In this document: positions 50,513-59,566 of the stretch, piece after piece
Position numbering within the stretch: position 1 is the first letter of the stretch
Layout: each line of letters starts with the position of its first letter
Assembly: GCA_035652235.1 (NCBI GenBank)
Contig: DASREE010000042.1
Location: 1-64,000, forward strand
Length of the DNA: 64,000 bases
Reading direction: 5' to 3'
Source of the DNA: PALSA-612 sp035652235
GTDB taxonomy: Bacteria; Actinomycetota; Thermoleophilia; Gaiellales; Gaiellaceae
The notes under the pieces: model-generated
Database searches by the model: none
Seen by the model: the letters and a program-made list of their open reading frames with translations, nothing else
Told to the model about the DNA's origin: nothing
Position numbers and translations under genes: made by a program

Positions 50513-50817
50513 CTCCCTCCCAGCACGCTCACGCTCCCTGCCCGGACCATGCGCCTCTTCTCGACCTCACGGTTATCCACACTGCCCTGTGGACTTGTGG
50601 AAGGCCGGCTCGAAGCCTGTGCCGAGGGGGATCGGCCGGCCGGAAGCCAGTGTAGAAGGCGCGTTCGGCGAAGGGAATGGGCGCGGCGCTGCGGGGACGA
50701 CGAACTCTTCGCAAACAGCGCGAAACGCTCGAGGGTGCGCGAAGCTGCCGGGACGCCTTGCCCGAGGCCGTCGCAGTGGCGCCGGCGCGGCCGAGGACCC
50801 TCGCGCCGGGCGGAGGG
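50513..50817. other. Intergenic stretch with a DnaA-box-like palindrome
   Basis: No gene is seen in these 305 bases. TTATCCACA, a perfect match to the DnaA-box consensus, lies at 50573-50581. Its TCCACA is mirrored by TGTGGA at 50588-50593 across CTGCCC, making a small hairpin or a pair of opposed DnaA-like boxes. The rest is GC-rich without clear structure. Confidence 0.45.
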
Positions 50818-51537
50818 CTACCGGCGCGCCGCGTTCGCCCGCAGCGCAGCGACCGGCTTCTCCACGATCTGGCCGCTGATCTCGCCGCCGGGGTGCTCGA
50901 CCGTGCTCACGGACACGAACCCTTTGCCGTCGAGAAGCGCTGCCGCCTGATCGGCCGTGATCTCACGGTGGCCGAAGGTGCCGCTCGTGCACTGCGTGCA
51001 CAGGCTGGCGACGAGCACGCCCGCGGCCCCCGGGGCGCCCGTGCGCACCGTCGCCCCGGTGGCAGGGCCGGACAGCCCCGAGTACGTCAGCCGCCAGCCG
51101 AGGATCCAGTGCACGCCGGGCGTGACGGGGAAGGCGGGGATGCCGCCGCAGACGATGCGGTTCGCGACGCCGCGTCCGCGCAGGCCGGGCTGGAAGCCGC
51201 CTCCGGGGGCGAGGATCGTGCAGCCGGGGGCGAACGGAAGCACGCCCGCGTGCACTGTCCCGGGCCCGGTGTGCACGAGCAGCCCGACGAACGTGCCCCT
51301 CGCGCCAGCCGGGCCGTCCGGCGCGGTCAACGTCGCCGTCAGCCGCCAGCCGCGGGCGTGCGCCGCGGCGGGGGCCGGCCGGGCCTGGCCCAGCGTGCTC
51401 TGGCCGACCTTCTGGATCTTCCCGTGCTGGCCGACCGGCAGCGCCGGCGGCGATGCGGCGGCGAGAGCGGCGGCGGCGAGACCGGCAACCGCCAGCGCCA
51501 TCCCCGCTCCCGCCAGTCGTCTTACCTTCGCGCCCAT
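50818..51537 (-). CDS. Secreted CHRD-domain protein
   Basis: 239 residues. A Sec signal (AGMALAVAGLAAAALAAASPPA) is followed by a chordin-like CHRD domain: LTYSGLSGPATGATVRTGAP, GTFGHREITADQAAALLDG, FVSVSTVEHPGGEISGQI. A preceding beta-rich half is not identified. Four cysteines (GC, VC, LCTQC) may form disulfides. Such proteins are surface or extracellular and of unknown role. A TATAAC about 60 bases upstream may be its -10 element. Confidence 0.82.
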   Translation of the reverse strand: MGAKVRRLAGAGMALAVAGLAAAALAAASPPALPVGQHGKIQKVGQSTLGQARPAPAAAHARGWRLTATLTAPDGPAGARGTFVGLLVHTGPGTVHAGVLPFAPGCTILAPGGGFQPGLRGRGVANRIVCGGIPAFPVTPGVHWILGWRLTYSGLSGPATGATVRTGAPGAAGVLVASLCTQCTSGTFGHREITADQAAALLDGKGFVSVSTVEHPGGEISGQIVEKPVAALRANAARR

Positions 51538-51979
51538 CGCTCCTCCTCGTCGCGTCGAGGTTCTGGCCGCAGCCTGCGTACGCGCTTCCGCGCTTGTTAT
51601 AGCGCCGTCCCGAGCCGGCGCGGGCGAGATTTACACGCGAGTTACGTTCGCGTCGTTGCTCTGCGCCGTTCGCTGCGCGACGGGCCTCGATCTGGTGGCG
51701 GTTGCGCGGGTAGCCGTGGCCGAGGTGGGAGAGCGGGGACGCTACTCCGCGCGGTGGGGGCGGCGACGACGGCGGCCGCGCGCGTGAGCGCCCGCCAGTG
51801 CGAGCGCAGCAGGGCGCTCTCCTCCTCGATGACAGCCGGCGCGGCGTCGTTCGCGGCGCCGATCGGAGGAGGACGGTCTCGAAGGACTCGCCGGCGAGAG
51901 CTCGGCCGGAGAGGTTGTCCGGATTCCCGTCGTCGAGGGCGGTCCTCGGTCCGCGTACGCGCCGTGGCCGGCGTGTAAG
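51538..51979. other. 442-bp intergenic region, no gene recognised
   Basis: This separates the divergent CHRD and glycosidase genes. On the minus strand TATAAC (51601-51596) is a plausible -10 for the CHRD gene, without a good -35. Open frames present are Arg/Ala/Ser-rich shadows without similarity. Confidence 0.4.
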
Positions 51980-54058
51980 TTGCGGCGCGAGGTGGAGCTC
52001 ACCATCCTGGAAGGGACGACGTTCTGCATCTGCGACGAGCGCGGCGACGTCGGCGGCGGCACGACCGGCTTCTTCGCCGAGGACACCCGCTTCCTGTCGA
52101 TCCTCCGCCTCACCGTCGACGGCCTGGCCCCGCTGCTGCTTTCGTCGGACAAGGTCGAGTACTTCTCCGCGGCCTTCTTCCTCCGGAACGCGCCCACCAG
52201 GCGGCTGCCGCAGAACACGCTGTCGGTGCAGCGCCGCCGCTTCGTCGGCGCCGCCATGCAGGACACCCTCCTCGTCCGCAACGAGAGCGCCGCGCCGCTG
52301 TCGTTCGACGTCGCCCTGGAGATCGGCTCCGACTTCGCCGACATCCTCACCGTGAAGGCCCACGACTTCGCGCTCGGAGACCCCCTGCACGCGCCGGCGC
52401 TGCCGCAGCTCGTCGTGCCGACGTTCGACGGCGCCGCCAACCAGTTCCTGCTCGTCGATCCGGAGAGCGGCGTCTCGACGCAGGTGATCCTCGACCGGGA
52501 GGGCCGCGTCCAGGGCCCGCTGATCCGCTTCGAGGTCGAGCTCGGGCCGCGCGAGCACTGGGAGCTCCGCCTCGACGTCGTCCCCTCGCCGCGGGGCGAC
52601 GTCGTCCAGCCGGCGGCCGTCGAGCGGCAGTTCGGACAGGAGCTGGTGCACATCCGCGACTCGCTGACTGCCTGGAACCTGCGCGTGCCGCAGCTACGGG
52701 CCGAGTGGGACGACCTGGAGCGCGCGTTCAGGCAGTCGATCGCGGATCTCGCGGCGCTCCGCATCCGCAGCGAGGAGAACGGCCGGCCGGGCCGGCTGAC
52801 GGCGGCCGGCATGCCCTGGTTCATGACCGTGTTCGGACGCGACACGCTGCTCACCGGCTACCAGACGCTGCTCCTCGGGCCGGAGCTCGCCCGCAGCGCG
52901 CTCGAGGAGCTCGCCGAGCTGCAGGCGACCGAAGACGACGCGTCGATCGACGCGGAGCCTGGCAAGATCGTGCACGAGGTCCGCCGCGGCAAGGCCGCAA
53001 AGACGTGGTTCAGCCGCTACTACGGGACGGTCGACGCGACGCCCCTGTACCTCGTTCTCGCTTCGGAGGTGTGGCGCTGGACGGACGACGCCGGGCTCGC
53101 CACGGCGCTGCGCGAGCCGATCATGCGCGCGCTGGAATGGGTCGATCGCTACGGCGACCGCGACGGCGACGGCTTCGTCGAGTACTGCAAGCGCTCGCCG
53201 CGCGGGCTCGACAACCAGTCGTGGAAGGACTCCGACGACTCGCAGCGCTTCCGCGACGGCCGCCTCGCCGTGCCGCCGATCGCGCCCTGCGAGGTGCAGG
53301 GGTACGTGTACGACGCCAAGCAGCGGATCGCGGAGATGGCACGCGAGGCCTGGCGCGACCGCGTGCTCGCGCTGCGCCTGGAGAGCGAGGCAAAGCAGCT
53401 CTTCCAGCGCTTCAACGAGGCGTTCTGGATCGAGGAGCGGGGCGGCTACTACGCGCTCGCCCTCGACCGCGACAAGCAGCCGGTCGACGCGATGTGCTCG
53501 AACATGGGCCACCTGCTGTGGAGCGGCATCGTTCCCTCCGAGCGGGTGAACGCCGTCGTCGACGCGCTCATGGGCGAGAGCATGTGGTCCGGCTGGGGCA
53601 TCCGGACGATGTCCGCGGAGGACGTCGGCTACAACCCGCTCTCGTACCACAACGGCACCGTCTGGCCGCATGACAACTCGCTCGCCGCCGCCGGGCTCGC
53701 CCGCTACGGCCGCTGGCCGGAGGCGCAGCGGATCGCGCAGCGCACGCTGGAGGCGGCCAGGCACTTCCGGCATCAGCTGCCCGAGGTGTTCGCCGGCCTG
53801 CCGCGCGCCGAGACGCCGTTCCCGATCGCCTACCCGACGGCCGCGCGACCTCAGGCCTGGGCCGCCGGTACGCCCATCCTGCTCCTGACCGTGCTGCTCG
53901 GGCTCGTCCCCGACCGCACGCGGCACGCGCTGACGACGACGGCGCCGCTCGAGCTCCCCTCCTGGGTCGGGTCGCTCCGGCTGACGGGCGTGCGGGCGTT
54001 CGACAGGCGCTGGACGGTGCGCGTCGACGAGGGACGCGTCCGCGTGGAGCCGGAGTGA
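51980..54058 (+). CDS. Glycogen-debranching-type glycosidase (GH63/GH15-like, bis N-domain)
   Basis: 692 residues. The N-terminal beta-sandwich domain (ILEGTTFCICDERGDVGGGTTGFFAEDTRFLS) is typical of the amylo-alpha-1,6-glucosidase 'GDE_N_bis' family. The (alpha/alpha)6 catalytic part includes AGMPWFMTVFGRDTLLTGYQ, DNQSWKDSDDSQRFRDG and PLSYHNGTVWPHDNSL, with likely acid residues Asp and Glu. No signal peptide. It probably trims alpha-glucans or related storage sugars. TTG at 51980 or GTG at 51992 may be the start. One base separates it from the glycosyltransferase gene. Confidence 0.86.
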   Translation: MRREVELTILEGTTFCICDERGDVGGGTTGFFAEDTRFLSILRLTVDGLAPLLLSSDKVEYFSAAFFLRNAPTRRLPQNTLSVQRRRFVGAAMQDTLLVRNESAAPLSFDVALEIGSDFADILTVKAHDFALGDPLHAPALPQLVVPTFDGAANQFLLVDPESGVSTQVILDREGRVQGPLIRFEVELGPREHWELRLDVVPSPRGDVVQPAAVERQFGQELVHIRDSLTAWNLRVPQLRAEWDDLERAFRQSIADLAALRIRSEENGRPGRLTAAGMPWFMTVFGRDTLLTGYQTLLLGPELARSALEELAELQATEDDASIDAEPGKIVHEVRRGKAAKTWFSRYYGTVDATPLYLVLASEVWRWTDDAGLATALREPIMRALEWVDRYGDRDGDGFVEYCKRSPRGLDNQSWKDSDDSQRFRDGRLAVPPIAPCEVQGYVYDAKQRIAEMAREAWRDRVLALRLESEAKQLFQRFNEAFWIEERGGYYALALDRDKQPVDAMCSNMGHLLWSGIVPSERVNAVVDALMGESMWSGWGIRTMSAEDVGYNPLSYHNGTVWPHDNSLAAAGLARYGRWPEAQRIAQRTLEAARHFRHQLPEVFAGLPRAETPFPIAYPTAARPQAWAAGTPILLLTVLLGLVPDRTRHALTTTAPLELPSWVGSLRLTGVRAFDRRWTVRVDEGRVRVEPE

Positions 54059-54059
54059 C

Positions 54060-55148
54060 ATGGCCGAGCCGCTCCGCATCGGCCTGATCAGCCCAGTCTG
54101 GTTCCCGGTGCCGCCGACGGGCTACGGCGGCATCGAGTGGGTGGTGTGGCTGCTCGCGAACGGGCTCGCGGAGGCGGGCCACGACGTGACGCTGTTCGCC
54201 TCGGGCGACTCGCACACGAAGGCGAAGCTCGTCTCGGTGTACGACGTCGCGCCGAGCGACCTGATCGGGACGTCGATCGTCGAGCTGCACCACGCGCTCG
54301 CCTGCTTCGAGCGGGCCGCTGACTTCGACGTCGTCAACGACCACTCGGGGCCGCCGGCGGCGGCGCTCGGCGGAGCGGTGCGGACGCCGGTCGTGCACAC
54401 CGTGCACGGGCCGCTCGACTCGATCGGCGGCGTCGTCTACGAGCAGATCGCCCGGGTGGCGCCGCAGGTGGGGCTGATCTCGATCTCGCTGAACCAGCGC
54501 AAGCCGAGGCCGAACCTGCCCTGGGTGGCGAACTGCCCGAACGCGCTCGACTTCTCGCTCTACCCGGTGAAGCCGCACCGCGGCGACTACCTGCTCTTCC
54601 TCGGCCGCATGAGCCCCCAGAAGGGCTGTCACCGGGCGATCGACGTCGCGATCAGCGCCGGCCTGCCGCTGAAGATCGCCGGCAAGCGGCGCGAGCGCGA
54701 GGAGGAGGAGTACTTCGACGCCTACGTCCGCCCCTTCCTCTCCGACCAGATCGAGTACCTCGGCGAGGTCACGCACGGCGAGAAGGTCGAGCTCCTCCAG
54801 GACGCGCGCGCCACCCTCTTCCCGATCGAGTGGGAAGAGCCGTTCGGGCTGGTCATGATCGAGTCGATGGCGTGCGGGACGCCCGTGATCGCGACGCGCT
54901 ACGGGGCCGTTCCCGAGGTGATCGAGCACGGCCGGAGCGGGATCATCGTCGACACCCACCGCGAGATGGTCGCCGCGATCGAGGAGGCAGACCGGCTCGA
55001 CCCGCTCGACCTGCGCGCCTACTGCGAGGAGCGCTTCTCGCCGGAGCGGATGGTCGCCGACTACCTCGCCGCCTACCGCGCCGCCGTCGAGCGCGGCGCG
55101 GGCGCCGGCGACACCGGCGAGCAGCCCCACCCCGGCCATACCAAGTAA
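54060..55148 (+). CDS. Glycosyltransferase family 4
   Basis: A 362-residue GT-B enzyme. PTGYGGIEWVVWLLANGLAEAGHDVTLFA at the N-terminus binds the acceptor, FLGRMSPQKGCHRAIDVA begins the nucleotide-sugar domain, and EEPFGLVMIESMACGTPVIA carries the E-x7-E donor-binding motif. Cytoplasmic. Coupling with the debranching-type glycosidase suggests joint handling of a glucan or glucoside, for example a compatible solute. Confidence 0.9.
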   Translation: MAEPLRIGLISPVWFPVPPTGYGGIEWVVWLLANGLAEAGHDVTLFASGDSHTKAKLVSVYDVAPSDLIGTSIVELHHALACFERAADFDVVNDHSGPPAAALGGAVRTPVVHTVHGPLDSIGGVVYEQIARVAPQVGLISISLNQRKPRPNLPWVANCPNALDFSLYPVKPHRGDYLLFLGRMSPQKGCHRAIDVAISAGLPLKIAGKRREREEEEYFDAYVRPFLSDQIEYLGEVTHGEKVELLQDARATLFPIEWEEPFGLVMIESMACGTPVIATRYGAVPEVIEHGRSGIIVDTHREMVAAIEEADRLDPLDLRAYCEERFSPERMVADYLAAYRAAVERGAGAGDTGEQPHPGHTK

Positions 55149-55159
55149 CAGTCTGTTAC
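55145..55159. promoter_or_regulatory. Perfect palindrome at the end of the glycosyltransferase gene
   Basis: GTAACAG-T-CTGTTAC is a perfect 7+1+7 inverted repeat that includes the TAA stop codon. Its size and symmetry resemble TetR-type operators. It is followed by AAGGAGGGGGAGGGTG, a Shine-Dalgarno-like run before a 28-codon frame ending at 55261 that I could not identify and have not called a gene. Confidence 0.45.
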
Positions 55160-55360
55160 AAGGAGGGGGAGGGTGTGGGTGCGCTCGGAGGCGCGGTCGA
55201 GGTTCCGGTCGCGGGCGGCGAGCCCGCCGGGCTGGACGAGCTCGAGCAGCCGGTCGACTGAGCGGCCATGCGGGGTCGTACTCGTCGACTCGACGGTACT
55301 TTGCAGGTCTTTCCAGAACCGGCCGCGGCAGCCCGGGTCCTGAAGCTACCCTGATCGCCG

Positions 55361-55588
55361 ATGGAGAGGCTGGAGGCGCTGCTGCGGCGGGCGTTCCCCG
55401 AGGCGACCGACCTCCGCGTCGTCGACCGGACGGGGACGGGCGACCACTTCCACGTGGTCGTGACCAGCCCGCGCTTCGACGGGCTGCCGCTCGTCGAGCA
55501 GCACAAGCTCGTCTACGCGGCGCTGTCCGAGCCGATGGGAGACGGCACAATCCACGAGCTGCGCATCACGACGAGGGGGAGGGAATGA
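55361..55588 (+). CDS. bolA: BolA-family protein
   Basis: A 75-residue BolA: LRRAFPEATDLRVVDRTGTGDHFHVVVTSPRFDGLPLVEQHKLVYAAL, with the conserved His residues (DHFHV, EQHK) that take part in [2Fe-2S] sharing with monothiol glutaredoxin. Followed with ATGA overlap by that glutaredoxin. TACCCT nine bases upstream of the ATG and no ribosome-binding site suggest a leaderless transcript. Confidence 0.93.
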   Translation: MERLEALLRRAFPEATDLRVVDRTGTGDHFHVVVTSPRFDGLPLVEQHKLVYAALSEPMGDGTIHELRITTRGRE

Positions 55589-55947
55589 CCGACCTGGCGA
55601 CGAGGATCCGGGACGTGATCGACAACGAGCCGGTGGCGCTGTTCATGAAGGGGACGCCGCACATGGTCATGTGCGGGAACTCGCAGCGGGCGCTCGACGC
55701 CCTCCGCTCCGCCGGCGCGCCGGTGACGGCGGTCGACATTCTGCCCGACCCGCGCATCCGCCAAGAGCTGTCGGCCCTGTCCGGCTGGCCGACGATCCCG
55801 CAGGTGTTCATCAAGGGCGAGCTGGTCGGCGGCGCGGACATCGCCGAGGAGCTCGCCGCCTCCGGCGAGCTCGAGCGCAAGCTCGCGGACGCGCTCGGCG
55901 ACGGCTACCGCAGCGCGGCCGCCGAGAAGGTCGTCCAGGTCGTCTGA
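55585..55947 (+). CDS. Monothiol glutaredoxin (Grx4-type) with a CGNS active site
   Basis: A 120-residue monothiol glutaredoxin: VALFMKGTP (GSH-contacting Lys), the active site MCGNS, and WPTIPQVFIKGELVGGADI (cis-Pro and GG motif). The family normally has CGFS; Asn replaces Phe here. It carries or delivers [2Fe-2S] clusters together with BolA. A C-terminal extension of about 20 residues is unusual. Confidence 0.92.
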   Translation: MTDLATRIRDVIDNEPVALFMKGTPHMVMCGNSQRALDALRSAGAPVTAVDILPDPRIRQELSALSGWPTIPQVFIKGELVGGADIAEELAASGELERKLADALGDGYRSAAAEKVVQVV

Positions 55948-55968
55948 GGGAGGGCGCGACCGGCCCGA

Positions 55969-56850
55969 TCAGGACGCGCCCGCTCGGGTCGCGTCCGCGG
56001 CCGCGGCGCGCTTGTCCCAGTAGCGCTTGAGGCCGAGGTAGGACTGGTCGATCGGCCCGGCCCGCTCGTAGTAGGGGCGGTCGGCCTCGTCGAACGACTC
56101 GATCTCGCGCCGCACGGCGGCCACGAACTCCTCCTGCGTCATACCCGAGCGCACGCGCTCGGCCCAGCGCGCGAGCTGCTCGCGCAGTCGCGGCAGGTGC
56201 TCCTCCGGATCGCGGGCGTAGCCGAAGTGCGTCAGCGCCAGCCGCGCGGGGCGGCGGCGCTCGATCTCGTCCAGCGTCCGGCTCCACAGCTCGAGGTCGA
56301 TGTCGGGTGGCGGCGCCGCCGGCAGGATGTAGCGGTCGGGCTCGATGCGGACGCCGGCTGCGTCGCCTGCGAACAGCGTGCCCTCGGCGTCGAGGTAGGA
56401 GACGTGGTGGGAGGCGTGCCCCGGCGTGGCGAACGCCTCCCAGCCGAGCACGCGGTCGGAGACGACGCGCACGTTCGCCTCGGGAACGGGGACGAGCTCG
56501 CCCCACAGGGGGTCGAAGCGCTCGCCGTACAGCCGGCGGGCGCTGCGCTCGAGGCGGCTCGGATCGACGAGGTGCGGCGCCCCGACGGCGGAGACGTGCA
56601 CGGTCAGCCCCGGGTGCCGGCGCACGAGCGAGCCGGCGGCGCCCGCGTGGTCGAGATGGACGTGCGAGAGCACGAGATGGCGCACGTCACCGAGCGCGAG
56701 CCCACGGCCGGCGAGGCCCGCCTCGAGCGCCGGGATCGTCGACGCCGGGCCGCAGTCGACGAGCGCCGGCCCGTCCTCGCTGTCGATCAGGTAGACGCCG
56801 ATCACCTTCGGCGCCCCCTCGTGCAGGAGGTCGATCGGTGCGACAGTCAC
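55969..56850 (-). CDS. Metallo-beta-lactamase-fold hydrolase
   Basis: A 293-residue MBL-fold enzyme: LVLSHVHLDHAGAAG (HxHxDH), ATPGHASHHVSYLD, LFAGDAAGVR and a C-terminal LTHFGYARD. The extra C-terminal helical region resembles the glyoxalase II-like group. The GTG at 56850 (VTVAPIDLLHEG) is the likely start; the frame reaches 56880. Divergent from ybjQ. Substrate unknown. Confidence 0.86.
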   Translation of the reverse strand: MTVAPIDLLHEGAPKVIGVYLIDSEDGPALVDCGPASTIPALEAGLAGRGLALGDVRHLVLSHVHLDHAGAAGSLVRRHPGLTVHVSAVGAPHLVDPSRLERSARRLYGERFDPLWGELVPVPEANVRVVSDRVLGWEAFATPGHASHHVSYLDAEGTLFAGDAAGVRIEPDRYILPAAPPPDIDLELWSRTLDEIERRRPARLALTHFGYARDPEEHLPRLREQLARWAERVRSGMTQEEFVAAVRREIESFDEADRPYYERAGPIDQSYLGLKRYWDKRAAAADATRAGAS

Positions 56851-56900
56851 GGTGTCATCTTCGCAGCCTCGCTGCGACACCGTCCCGAGGAGGAGGACAG

Positions 56901-57221
56901 ATGCTCATCACGACCATGAACGAAATCCCCGGCTACGAGGTGGAGGAGGTGTTCGGCGAGGTCTTCGGCCTCACCGTCCGCTCCCGCAACATCGGCTCGC
57001 AGCTCGGCGCGAGCCTCAAGTCCGTGTTCGGCGGAGAGCTGAGGGGAATGACCAAGGCTCTCGTCGACAGCCGCGAGCAAGTCACCCAGCGGATGGTCGA
57101 GGAGGCCGAAGCGAAGGGTGCGAACGCGATCATCGCCATGCGCTTCGACACGTCCGAGATGGGGCCGAACTGGACGGAGATCTGCGCCTACGGGACGGCT
57201 GTGCGCGTGCGGAAGCGCTGA
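56901..57221 (+). CDS. YbjQ/UPF0145-family protein
   Basis: 106 residues of the YbjQ family, which forms a pentameric ring of unknown function: MLITTMNEIPGYEVEEVFGEVFGLTV, LVDSREQVTQRMVEEAEAKGANAIIAMRFDTSEM, WTEICAYGTAV. Strong ribosome-binding site GAGGAGGA six bases before the ATG. Confidence 0.93.
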   Translation: MLITTMNEIPGYEVEEVFGEVFGLTVRSRNIGSQLGASLKSVFGGELRGMTKALVDSREQVTQRMVEEAEAKGANAIIAMRFDTSEMGPNWTEICAYGTAVRVRKR

Positions 57222-57238
57222 GCGCGGGCGGCGTCCGG

Positions 57239-58387
57239 CTACGCCTGCGCGACCCGGGCGGGGGCGAGCGCCGCGTCGAGGTCGGCGAGGAGGTCGTCGA
57301 CCGCCTCGATCCCGACGGAGAGGCGGATGAGGTTCCGCGGCGCCGCGAACGGGGCGTTCGCGGTCGACGCGTGCGTCATCCGCGCCGGATGCTCGATCAG
57401 GCTCTCGACGCCGCCGAGGCTCTCCGCCAGCAGCCAGAGCGTCGTCCGTCCGACGACCTCGACGGCCTCCGCCTCCGACTCGACGAGGAATGAGACCATG
57501 CCGCCGAAGTCCCGCATCTGCCGCCTCGCCAGCTCGTGCGCCGGGTGGTCGGGAAGGCCGGGATAGAGCACGCGCTCGACGCGCGGATGCTCGGCCAGGA
57601 AGGCCGCGACCGCCCTGGCGTTCTCGCAGTGCCGGCGCATGCGCACGGCAAGGGTCTTCAGGCCGCGGAGGACGAGCCAGCAGTCGAACGGGCCGGGCAC
57701 GGCGCCGAGCGACTTCTGCAGGAAGAGCAGCCGGTCGGCGACGGTCGCGTCGTTGGTGGCAACGAAGCCTCCGATCAGATCGGAGTGGCCCCCCAGGTAC
57801 TTCGTCGTCGAGTGGACGACGACGTCGGCGCCGAGCGCGAGCGGCTGCTGCAGGTAGGGGGTGGCGAACGTGTTGTCGACGACGACGAGCGCGCCGGCCG
57901 CGTGCGCCGCGTCGGCCGCCGCCCGGATGTCGACGACGTTGAGCAGGGGGTTCGTCGGCGACTCGATCCAGACGAGACGCGTCCGCTCGTCGAGCAGGTC
58001 CGCCAGGCCTGACCCGAGCTCCGCCGCCGACGCGTACGTGAACGCGTACCCCTTCGGCTCGTACACCTGCGAGAACATCCGGTACACGCCGCCGTAGACG
58101 TCGTTCACGCAGACGACGCGCTCGCCGGGGTCGACGAGGTGGACGAGCGTCGCCGTCGCGCCGAGCCCGGAGGAGAAGGCGACGCCGTGCTCGGCCCCTT
58201 CCAGCGAGGCGAGGCACTCCTGCAGGGCGGTCCGGGTCGGGTTGGCGACGCGCGAGTAGTCGAACCCCTTGTGGACGCCCACCGCCTCCTGCGCGAACGT
58301 CGACGTCTGGTAGATGGGGACGGTCACCGCGCCCGTCGCCGGATCCGGCTGCTGGCCGACGTGGATGGCTCGGGTCTCGAACTGCAT
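57239..58387 (-). CDS. Cystathionine gamma-synthase / gamma-lyase (PLP)
   Basis: A 382-residue trans-sulfuration enzyme of the Cys/Met metabolism PLP family. YSRVANPTRTALQECLASLEG, AFSSGLGAT, VVVDNTFATPYLQQP and the PLP Lys in HSTTKYLGGHSD are diagnostic, with C-terminal ESLGGVESLIEHPA. Synthase and lyase activities cannot be told apart by eye. Overlaps the next upstream gene (YcaQ-like) by 64 bases. Confidence 0.92.
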   Translation of the reverse strand: MQFETRAIHVGQQPDPATGAVTVPIYQTSTFAQEAVGVHKGFDYSRVANPTRTALQECLASLEGAEHGVAFSSGLGATATLVHLVDPGERVVCVNDVYGGVYRMFSQVYEPKGYAFTYASAAELGSGLADLLDERTRLVWIESPTNPLLNVVDIRAAADAAHAAGALVVVDNTFATPYLQQPLALGADVVVHSTTKYLGGHSDLIGGFVATNDATVADRLLFLQKSLGAVPGPFDCWLVLRGLKTLAVRMRRHCENARAVAAFLAEHPRVERVLYPGLPDHPAHELARRQMRDFGGMVSFLVESEAEAVEVVGRTTLWLLAESLGGVESLIEHPARMTHASTANAPFAAPRNLIRLSVGIEAVDDLLADLDAALAPARVAQA

Positions 58388-59559
58388 CCCGGCGATTGTA
58401 CGGCTGGCCGCCTGTCCGTCCCCGAAGCGGACTCGACGTCGGCGAGCGCGAGCGCCCGCGCGAGCCGCCTGAGCGCGCCGTCGAACGCGTCTGCGAGCGC
58501 GCCGCTTCGCCGCACGCCCGGCTCGAGGTGGAACGCCTTGACGCGCAGCGTCCCCTCGCGCCTGTCGGTCTTCAGGTCGGCTCGGCCGACGATCCGGTCG
58601 CGCCACAGGAAGGGCAGCACGTAGTAGCCGTACACGCGCTCGTGCTCGCGCTTGTACACCTCGATCAGGTGCCTGAAGCCGAAGACGCGCGCGACGAACG
58701 GCCGGTCCCAGAGCAGGTTCTCGAACGGTGACAGGAGGACGCCGCCGGAGCAGGGGCGGCCGTCCAGCTCGGCCTCGGCGGGGACGACCACCGCAGCCCC
58801 TCCGTCGTCGACCGCGACCCGGCGGACGAGCCCGTCGGCGACAAGCGCGTCGACGAGCGGGCGCATGGCCCGGGCGCCTCCCCGCAGGCGGCAGTGCTCG
58901 GCGATCCCCGCCTCCGTGAGCGCCCCCCGCCCGCGCACGGCCCGCAGGGCGTAGCCTCGCCGGAACTCCTCCTCGCTCGGCACGGGCGCGTCGAGGAAGC
59001 GTCTCGGGACGACTCGCTCGGGGAGGTCGTACAGGCGCTGGAAGCCGTCGCGGCCGGCGACGACGAGCTCGCCTGCCGCGAAGAGATGCTCGAGCGCGCG
59101 CTTGGCGGGCTTCCAGTTCCACATCCCGCCCGTGCCGCTTCCCTCGAACGCGCGCGAGGGGAGCGGTCCGCGCTCGCGGATCGCCTCGAGGACGAGCGCC
59201 TCCGTCTGCCTGTCCTCGCGCTTGCGCCCCCACCAGTGACGGTCGCGCAGCTGCTCCATGCGCCGTCTGAACAGGGGCCAGTCGTCGATCGGGACGAGGC
59301 AGGCCTCGTGGGCCCAGTACTCGAAGATCCGCCCCTGCCGGAGCAGGCGGGTAACCGTGCCGGGCCGGTAGTAGCCGAGGCGGGACGCCAGGGTCAACCG
59401 GTGCGCCCGGCCGACGGTGGAGATCGAGTCGAGCTGCACGCAGCCGAGCCGGTCGATCGCGGCGGCCACGTCGGCGGCCTGCGACGTGCGCGGGCGCGTC
59501 GCGAACCGCTGGTGTGCGACCAGGTAGCGGCGCAGCGTCGCCAGTGCCACGGTCTCCAC
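58324..59559 (-). CDS. YcaQ/AlkZ-family DNA glycosylase-like protein (winged helix)
   Basis: A 411-residue protein of the YcaQ/AlkX family (HTH_42): GCVQLDSISTVGRAHRLTLASRLG with the catalytic QxD motif (Gln and Asp near residues 37-39), YWAHEACLVP and ENLLWDRPFVARVFGF. E. coli YcaQ unhooks DNA crosslinks. The last 60 or so residues are low-complexity and read through the start of the cystathionine gene. GTG start at 59559. Confidence 0.88.
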   Translation of the reverse strand: METVALATLRRYLVAHQRFATRPRTSQAADVAAAIDRLGCVQLDSISTVGRAHRLTLASRLGYYRPGTVTRLLRQGRIFEYWAHEACLVPIDDWPLFRRRMEQLRDRHWWGRKREDRQTEALVLEAIRERGPLPSRAFEGSGTGGMWNWKPAKRALEHLFAAGELVVAGRDGFQRLYDLPERVVPRRFLDAPVPSEEEFRRGYALRAVRGRGALTEAGIAEHCRLRGGARAMRPLVDALVADGLVRRVAVDDGGAAVVVPAEAELDGRPCSGGVLLSPFENLLWDRPFVARVFGFRHLIEVYKREHERVYGYYVLPFLWRDRIVGRADLKTDRREGTLRVKAFHLEPGVRRSGALADAFDGALRRLARALALADVESASGTDRRPAVQSPGCSSRPEPSTSASSRIRRRAR

Positions 59560-59566
59560 GGCGCGG

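Noticed and set aside
50573..50593. Chromosomal replication origin
   Set aside because: Only one perfect DnaA box, no AT-rich unwinding element and no dnaA, dnaN or parAB genes nearby.
55175..55261. Small gene after the glycosyltransferase
   Set aside because: The ribosome-binding site is good, but the product has fewer than 30 residues, is low-complexity and unsupported by similarity; described with the palindrome instead.
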